A stretch of 64,000 nt of DNA, taken from positions 12,463,001 through 12,527,000 of the forward strand of contig NC_003075.7 in NCBI RefSeq assembly GCF_000001735.4, read 5' to 3'. Positions 60,701 to 64,000 of this stretch are shown piece after piece (positions within the stretch are counted from its first letter, which is position 1; each line of letters starts with the position of its first letter). Below the pieces are notes generated by a model. That model ran no database searches and was not told the origin of the DNA. It worked only from the letters and a program-made list of their open reading frames with translations. The translations under genes and the position numbers were made by a program. The DNA is from Arabidopsis thaliana. Its lineage: Eukaryota; Streptophyta; Magnoliopsida; Brassicales; Brassicaceae.

Positions 60701-61580
60701 TAGAATCTCACTACTTTTTCACCATTTTCACATCTATACACGATTATAGCATCTATATACATTTACTTTTTCAATTATTCTGCTATTATGGGTTTTGGAT
60801 ATTCATGTCCTAATCATTATAATTCTCTTAAACAAATATCGAATTTCGAATATTTTTTAAGGTTATTGGCTATATGTACTATATTTCTATAGAATAGTTT
60901 TTGTTAATATCATCGATCGATCTTCAGTCTTATTTTGAACTATCTAATATATTCAGTGGCTTTTCATATGGACATAAAACCTAGGCCAGTGTCGAAAGTT
61001 CATAAACTTCGAAGTCAAAACTAGCTATAATGGTTATCTTTGAAAAGTAACTCAAATATAAGGAGAGTAGAAATTCTACACGTAATGCTGTCCGAGACAT
61101 TTAATTATGGACGATGTGATTGCAGAAACAATTTTGTTTTCAAACCCTCTCTTGATCAAAAAGGACATTTAAATCATTGCATCCACTTCAACCACACACA
61201 TTCATTTGGCTGTAATAACATTTCAAAGATTCTTACAAAACAAGTGAAATGTCATTAAATGTCCTTTTAGAACAAGATGCTAACGACAATCTACTTGGCC
61301 ACTTGACTTGTATACCAAATTTCTCCCAACTTTTTGTTCACAGAATTTGCGTTTACAACTTTGGCGTTTGTGTTTTGACGGATTCGTCTAAGTGGGACAA
61401 TGCGCGTGTCGGACATGCGCACTTAAGAGGGTAGAGACAGTGAGTTCTTTAGCTTTCCTTATATTCTCTTTCAAACCAAAAAAGAGACTACTATTTTTTG
61501 TACACTTAGACTAAGGAAAGCAAAGTTTCATATTCCTAAAAATTCTGGTTTTATAAGTATCAAAGACAAATTCAGTCTCC
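57763..61580. other. Intergenic region shared by the hypoxia-associated gene and YSL1
   Basis: About 3.8 kb. The two genes are divergent, so both promoters lie here. Near 57913-57923 the minus strand reads AAACCGCGTGC, one base from part of the hypoxia-responsive promoter element as I remember it. Short open frames at 58121 and 60271 carry no motifs. A TTTTATAAGTA TATA-like word lies about 30 bp upstream of the YSL1 ATG. Confidence 0.5.
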
Positions 61581-64000
61581 ATGGAAATAGAGCAAAGAAG
61601 GATCATGAAGAGAGAAGGAGAAGAAGAAGAAGACAACAATCAACTTTCACTGCAAGAAGAAGAACCAGATACAGAGGAAGAGATGTCTGGGAGGACAATC
61701 GAACCGTGGACGAAGCAGATAACGGTGAGAGGAGTGTTCGTGAGCATAGTGATCGGAGTTGTGTTCAGTGTGATTGCTCAGAAGCTAAATCTCACGACAG
61801 GAATTGTTCCAAATCTCAACAGCTCTGCAGCTTTACTTGCTTTTGTCTTTGTCCAGACTTGGACTAAGATTCTCAAGAAATCAGGATTTGTTGCGAAACC
61901 ATTCACAAGACAAGAGAACACAATGATTCAGACATCTGCTGTTGCTTGTTACGGCATCGCTGTCGGAGGTTAATTTAAGAACATAAATTTGCTTTTATTT
62001 ATTTCTTAATAGTTTATTTTCTTGCGAAACAAGCAAAGATTCAGTGAAAGGATCTGTGAAACAGTTCCAAACATACTAAAATATATTAACTTTTTGAAAA
62101 ACTTTTGGGTTAGTTGAGTCACAAAAAAGGGTTGATATTGCTTTTGCTTTTGGGTATGATATAAAATCTAAGTTGTAAAATTTTGATTTAAAATATTTGA
62201 GTATTTGTTTTTCTTTTTCAGGTGGGTTTGCTTCATATCTTCTGGGGTTAAACCATAAGACATATGTGTTGTCTGGTGTGAACTTGGAAGGTAACTCTCC
62301 AAAGAGTGTGAAAGAACCTGGCCTTGGTTGGATGACTGCTTATCTCTTTGTTGTCTGTTTCATCGGTCTTTTTGTCCTAATCCCTCTCCGAAAGGTTATG
62401 ATTGTTGACCTTAAATTAACATATCCGAGTGGTTTAGCTACTGCGGTTCTCATCAATGGCTTCCACACACAAGGAGATGCACAGGCCAAGTAAGTTCATT
62501 AACCTATTTTACAAAAAGTGATATTGTTACATAAGTTTCCTAATCTTTAATTGGAATCGATTTGCAGGAAACAAGTGCGTGGTTTCATGAAATACTTCTC
62601 ATTTAGTTTCTTGTGGGGTTTCTTCCAGTGGTTTTTCTCTGGTATTGAAGATTGTGGCTTTGCTCAATTCCCAACCTTTGGTTTGAAAGCTTGGAAACAA
62701 ACGTAAGCATTAATTATACAAAAACAAAACAAAAATATTTCAGTGAAACGAGTTCTTGAATCATATAATAACTAAAAACTTTTTTTTGGTAGGTTCTTCT
62801 TTGATTTCAGCATGACATTTGTGGGAGCAGGAATGATTTGTTCACATTTGGTTAACCTTTCTTTGCTTTTAGGAGCTATCCTCTCTTATGGCTTAATGTG
62901 GCCTCTTCTTGATAAACTTAAGGGCTCTTGGTTCCCTGATAATCTCGACGAACACAACATGAAGAGCATTTACGGCTACAAAGTCTTCTTATCCGTAGCT
63001 CTAATCCTCGGCGACGGTCTTTACACTTTCGTTAAGATCCTCTTTGTGACCATTGCCAATGTCAACGCAAGATTGAAGAACAAACCTAATGATCTAGATG
63101 ACGTAGGTCACAAGAAACAACGGAAAGATCTCAAGGAAGATGAGAATTTCCTCAGAGATAAAATCCCAATGTGGTTCGCAGTTTCCGGATATCTTACATT
63201 CGCTGCGGTCTCAACCGTCGTGGTTCCTCTGATATTTCCTCAGCTCAAATGGTATTACGTTATTGTAGCTTACATTTTCGCGCCTTCTCTGGCCTTCTGT
63301 AACGCTTATGGAGCTGGACTTACAGACATTAACATGGCTTATAACTACGGCAAAATTGGTCTTTTTGTCATCGCGGCTGTGACGGGAAGAGAGAACGGAG
63401 TTGTAGCCGGACTCGCCGGTTGTGGACTGATCAAATCCGTTGTTTCGGTTTCTTGTATTTTGATGCAAGATTTCAAGACGGCTCATTACACGATGACGTC
63501 ACCTAAGGCTATGTTTGCTAGCCAAATGATTGGAACGGTCGTTGGATGCATCGTGACGCCGTTAAGTTTCTTTTTGTTCTACAAAGCGTTCGACATTGGA
63601 AACCCTAACGGAGAATTCAAGGCTCCTTACGCTTTGATTTACAGAAATATGGCGATTCTTGGGGTGCAAGGCTTCTCTGCTCTGCCTCTTCACTGTCTCC
63701 AAATGTGTTACGGGTTTTTCGGGTTTGCTGTTTTGGTCAACGTCGTCAGAGATCTTACTCCGGCGAAGATTGGAAGATTCATGCCACTTCCGACGGCGAT
63801 GGCTGTTCCGTTTCTTGTCGGAGCTTATTTCGCAATCGACATGTGTGTTGGGACTTTGATTGTGTTTGTTTGGGAGAAGATGAATCGGAAGAAAGCAGAG
63901 TTTATGGTTCCGGCGGTGGCTTCAGGGCTAATCTGTGGCGAAGGGCTTTGGACTTTACCTGCGGCGGTGCTTGCCCTCGCCGGAGTAAAACCTCCGATAT
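61581..64000 (+). CDS. YSL1: Yellow stripe-like 1, metal-nicotianamine transporter (cut off by window end)
   Basis: Oligopeptide-transporter-family membrane protein moving iron(II)- and other metal-nicotianamine complexes, known for loading seeds with iron. Exons 61581-61968, 62222-62489, 62568-62702 and 62793 to the window end join in frame to 666 codons; I recall 673 residues, so only a few codons and the stop are missing. The N-terminus is strongly acidic ([17 protein letters not shown]). Many hydrophobic helices follow, with OPT/YSL family sequences [31 protein letters not shown] and [16 protein letters not shown] charged cytosolic loop ([20 protein letters not shown]) splits the two halves. 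No frame break. Confidence 0.97.

Noticed and set aside
1-64000. CRISPR arrays, operons, ribosome binding sites or bacterial islands
   Set aside because: The window is plant nuclear DNA; no regularly spaced repeats or prokaryotic gene organisation were seen.

Overview
This window is plant nuclear DNA. It is AT-rich between genes, with short GT-AG introns and compact multi-exon genes. Joining the exons gives proteins whose lengths and key residues match genes I know from Arabidopsis thaliana chromosome 4 (locus range about At4g24000 to At4g24120). The locus names come from memory of those proteins; no search was run. The sequence looks like a BAC-derived reference or a near-identical accession. 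It has one ambiguous base (30262) and a 25-base match to a pUC/M13 cloning-vector polylinker (46902-46926).

Layout. 1-6.8 kb: two tandem cellulose-synthase-like G genes, CSLG2 (3' part only) and CSLG1 (complete), both on +. 6.9-8.2 kb: a membrane RING-H2 protein on -, convergent with CSLG1. 10.5-12.5 kb: splice signals for an unrecognised, probably non-coding transcript on -. 16.9-20.8 kb: NLP7, the nitrate-sensing RWP-RK transcription factor. 21-23.1 kb: repeat-rich AT DNA. 23.2 kb: a tRNA-Gly(CCC) on -, divergent from a 78-aa gene with a poly-Asp run. 25.2-28.1 kb: TRE1 trehalase in 11 exons. 28-34 kb: a gene-poor stretch holding one candidate secreted micropeptide. 34.3-36.7 kb: a TIC32-like short-chain dehydrogenase. 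41-42.4 kb: the DOF4.6 transcription factor.

45.8-49.3 kb is a small decaying cluster of HpcH/HpaI aldolase-like sequences. It has a 5'-truncated copy, then the vector match, a 39-aa single-helix micro-ORF, a 118-bp tandem duplication, and finally ALL1, whose reading frame is cut by an in-frame TGA. This is the most anomalous part of the window.

49.7-51.5 kb: a predicted plastid coiled-coil/membrane protein. 52.2-56.3 kb: a STE20-type kinase in 21 coding exons, one followed by a probable GC-AG intron. 57.0-57.8 kb: a single-exon tail-anchored protein on -, which I recall as a core hypoxia gene. 61.6 kb to the end: YSL1, a metal-nicotianamine transporter, cut off a few codons before its stop.

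The genes do not form a pathway or operon; they are independent eukaryotic units. Links of interest are local duplication and decay (CSLG array, ALL1 cluster) and nutrient themes (NLP7 for nitrate, YSL1 for iron, TRE1 for trehalose). I found no convincing new multi-gene system. The best leads are the CSLG1 C-terminal frameshift, the ALL1 nonsense codon, the vector match and the micro-ORFs.
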